This document shows, piece after piece, positions 62,883-64,000 of a stretch of 64,000 bases of DNA. Each line of letters opens with the position of its first letter. The first letter of the stretch is position 1. The stretch is taken from positions 1 to 64,000 of the forward strand of contig NZ_SJSN01000017.1 in assembly GCF_004331675.1 (NCBI RefSeq). The letters are read 5' to 3'. The DNA is from Pedobacter frigidisoli. GTDB taxonomy: Bacteria > Bacteroidota > Bacteroidia > Sphingobacteriales > Sphingobacteriaceae. The position numbers were made by a program, and so were the translations under genes. Below the pieces are notes generated by a model. That model had not been told where the DNA came from. It saw nothing but the letters and a program-made list of their open reading frames with translations, and ran no database searches.

Positions 62883-63809
62883 ATGAATTTTGTAACACCT
62901 AACAAGGAGGAAATCAATCCTTTCTTACAATTACTTTTACTTTTATTTTACGCATTACTTGGAGGATTAATCTTTGGGATAATAGCTGTAGCCATCACCT
63001 TAATCATGTATGGCCTTGGCTTAATCAGCAATTTCGATCTGCTTTTGGCTGGAGATGCTAGATACCTTGATGGATTTAAACTGATACAAATTCTAAGTTC
63101 CATTGGAACATTTATCGCACCACCAATAGTTTTAGCTTGGACGGAAAGGAAAAGAGTAACTGAGTTTTATAGCTTTAAAAAACCTCAACTTCTGTTGCTC
63201 ATCCTTGTATTTGTTATCATGATGGTGAGCATGCCTTTTATGGAATGGACGGTTCTAATGAACCAAAAAATGGTTTTACCCGATTTTTTGAAAGGAATAG
63301 AGCGCTGGATGAGAATGAAAGAAGATGGAACCATGAAAGTGATGATGAAACTCATTACCGTTCGCAGCAACCTCGATTTTATTGTTAACCTGATTATGAT
63401 TGCAGTAATTCCTGCAATTGGCGAAGAGCTCATGTTTCGTGGTGGCATTCAGCGATCGTTAACCAGAGCATATAAAAACCCGCATTTAGCAATCTGGCTT
63501 ACAGCAATAATATTTAGCGCAATACACCTTCAGTTTTATGGTTTTGTGCCACGTATGCTTCTGGGCGCTGGTTTTGGTTATCTTTATTATTTCAGTGGAA
63601 GTATTTGGTATGCCATGTTAGCCCATTTTATAAATAATGCTTATGCCGTTTGCGCTGCTTTTTACATGCAAAAACACAATATGCCGTTAGATAAAGCAGA
63701 CGAACCGGTTGGTTTTCCTTGGTATGGCTATTTAATTAGTGCAATAATTACCATAGCTTTGTTTAAATTTTTTAAAGATAGCGCAGAACGTGAGCGAAAA
63801 TTGGATTAA
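62883..63809 (+). CDS. CPBP-family intramembrane glutamic endopeptidase
   Basis: A 308-residue integral membrane protein with about eight hydrophobic segments. The CPBP/abortive-infection motifs are present: IPAIGEELMFRGGIQRSLTRA near 177-197 with the EExxxR glutamates, AIIFSAIHLQFYGFVPRMLLGAGFGYLYYFSGSIWYAMLAHFINNAY near 207-255 with the two histidine motifs. Such enzymes are related to CAAX-processing peptidase Rce1. Substrate unknown. The next gene overlaps its 3' end by 20 bases. Confidence 0.93.
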   Translation: MNFVTPNKEEINPFLQLLLLLFYALLGGLIFGIIAVAITLIMYGLGLISNFDLLLAGDARYLDGFKLIQILSSIGTFIAPPIVLAWTERKRVTEFYSFKKPQLLLLILVFVIMMVSMPFMEWTVLMNQKMVLPDFLKGIERWMRMKEDGTMKVMMKLITVRSNLDFIVNLIMIAVIPAIGEELMFRGGIQRSLTRAYKNPHLAIWLTAIIFSAIHLQFYGFVPRMLLGAGFGYLYYFSGSIWYAMLAHFINNAYAVCAAFYMQKHNMPLDKADEPVGFPWYGYLISAIITIALFKFFKDSAERERKLD

Positions 63810-63996
63810 GGTATATACCACAAGCGATGCATTCGCTGCTGAGGTTTTAAAACAAGGATTAACAGAAGCAGGAATTCCTGCGGTAACCATTAACAAACAG
63901 CTATCGGCTTACAATATTGGTGAAATTAATGTTCTGGTTAACAAGGTAGATTTCGATAAAGCCATAGAATATATCGTTCAAAATGAAATTGAATAA
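63790..63996 (+). CDS. DUF2007 family protein
   Basis: A 68-residue protein starting at GTG 63790, inside the end of the CPBP gene. It matches DUF2007 (putative signal-transducing protein): WIKVYTTSDAFAAEVLKQGLTEAGIPAVTINKQLSAYNIGEINVLVN. The overlap of 20 bases implies translational coupling. An ATG at 63998-64000, right after its stop, could begin the next gene, cut off by the window edge; in related bacteria I recall cdsA there, but this cannot be seen here. Confidence 0.85.
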   Translation: MSENWIKVYTTSDAFAAEVLKQGLTEAGIPAVTINKQLSAYNIGEINVLVNKVDFDKAIEYIVQNEIE

Positions 63997-64000
63997 AATG

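Noticed and set aside
1-64000. tRNA, rRNA, riboswitch or prophage region
   Set aside because: No cloverleaf, rRNA segment, known aptamer core or phage gene cluster was recognised by eye; a covariance-model scan would settle this.

Overview
The window reads as chromosomal DNA of a member of the Bacteroidota, most likely Sphingobacteriaceae and Pedobacter-like. The evidence is the family set (DUF3078, DUF5916, DUF4488, DUF4419, CarboxypepD_reg-like proteins, VIT/VWA proteins with a SusC-style plug), the -7 promoter box TANNTTTG, weak Shine-Dalgarno signals, low G+C, and many intergenic palindromic repeats. The genus is an inference. Nearly all genes are housekeeping or cell-envelope genes. I see no tRNA, rRNA, CRISPR array, prophage, secretion island or obvious defence system. 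The only recognisable transposase is a fragment at the left edge.

Layout. 1-1.2 kb: IS1634-like transposase start and a twice-frameshifted outer-membrane barrel gene. 1.4-6.4 kb: ruvX, an O-methyltransferase, two glucosaminidase/LysM wall hydrolases, a CarboxypepD_reg protein coupled to a tiny HExxH membrane protein, and a DUF3078 protein. 6.4-14.1 kb: frameshifted DUF5916 gene, intact ffh, comM cut in half and followed by a decayed gene, a SanA-like gene and a frameshifted small membrane gene. 14-19 kb: small envelope genes, a Crp-type regulator next to a DJ-1/PfpI gene, and a beta-CASP RNase-like hydrolase. 19-26.8 kb: proBA, a prolyl oligopeptidase, an M16 peptidase and def. 26.8-34.4 kb: envelope proteins, a NifU-C/Mrp iron-sulfur pair, an AsmA-like/GT51 transglycosylase, hpt, psd and an MscS channel. 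34.4-39.3 kb (minus strand): rpsP-rimM-[DUF4488, DUF4419, DUF4488]-trmD-rplS. 39.5-47.3 kb: a 5'-nucleotidase, a 1027-residue VIT/VWA/plug/TPR/DUF2135 chimera, a YbjQ-like protein, pfkA and a DsbD split into two genes. 47.3-56 kb: birA, rsfS, ftsH, a LUD protein, a KAS III enzyme, a TPR protein, a CdsZ-like protein and a Nif3-like protein. 56-64 kb: TM2, DUF2752, mfd, DUF3820, apaG, dusB, CPBP protease and DUF2007; a possible next start codon is cut by the right edge.

The most unusual features are these. (1) Gene decay is concentrated in about 0.5-14.1 kb. At least five of its frameshifts look like loss of one A from an A tract, while ruvX and ffh between them are intact. (2) Several dispersed repeat families fill the intergenic spaces. 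The clearest is a family of about 95-140 bp that begins AAACCCGAT, with six copies. (3) Six genes have a -7 box only 4-7 nt upstream of the start codon, which predicts leaderless mRNAs. (4) The rpsP-rimM-trmD-rplS cluster is split by three secreted-protein genes, and trmD has its own predicted promoter. (5) A SusC-type plug motif is embedded in a VIT/VWA protein. I found no complete new multi-gene system. The best candidates for undescribed biology are the AAACCCGAT repeat family, the plug/VIT chimera and the coupled mini-metallopeptidase pair.
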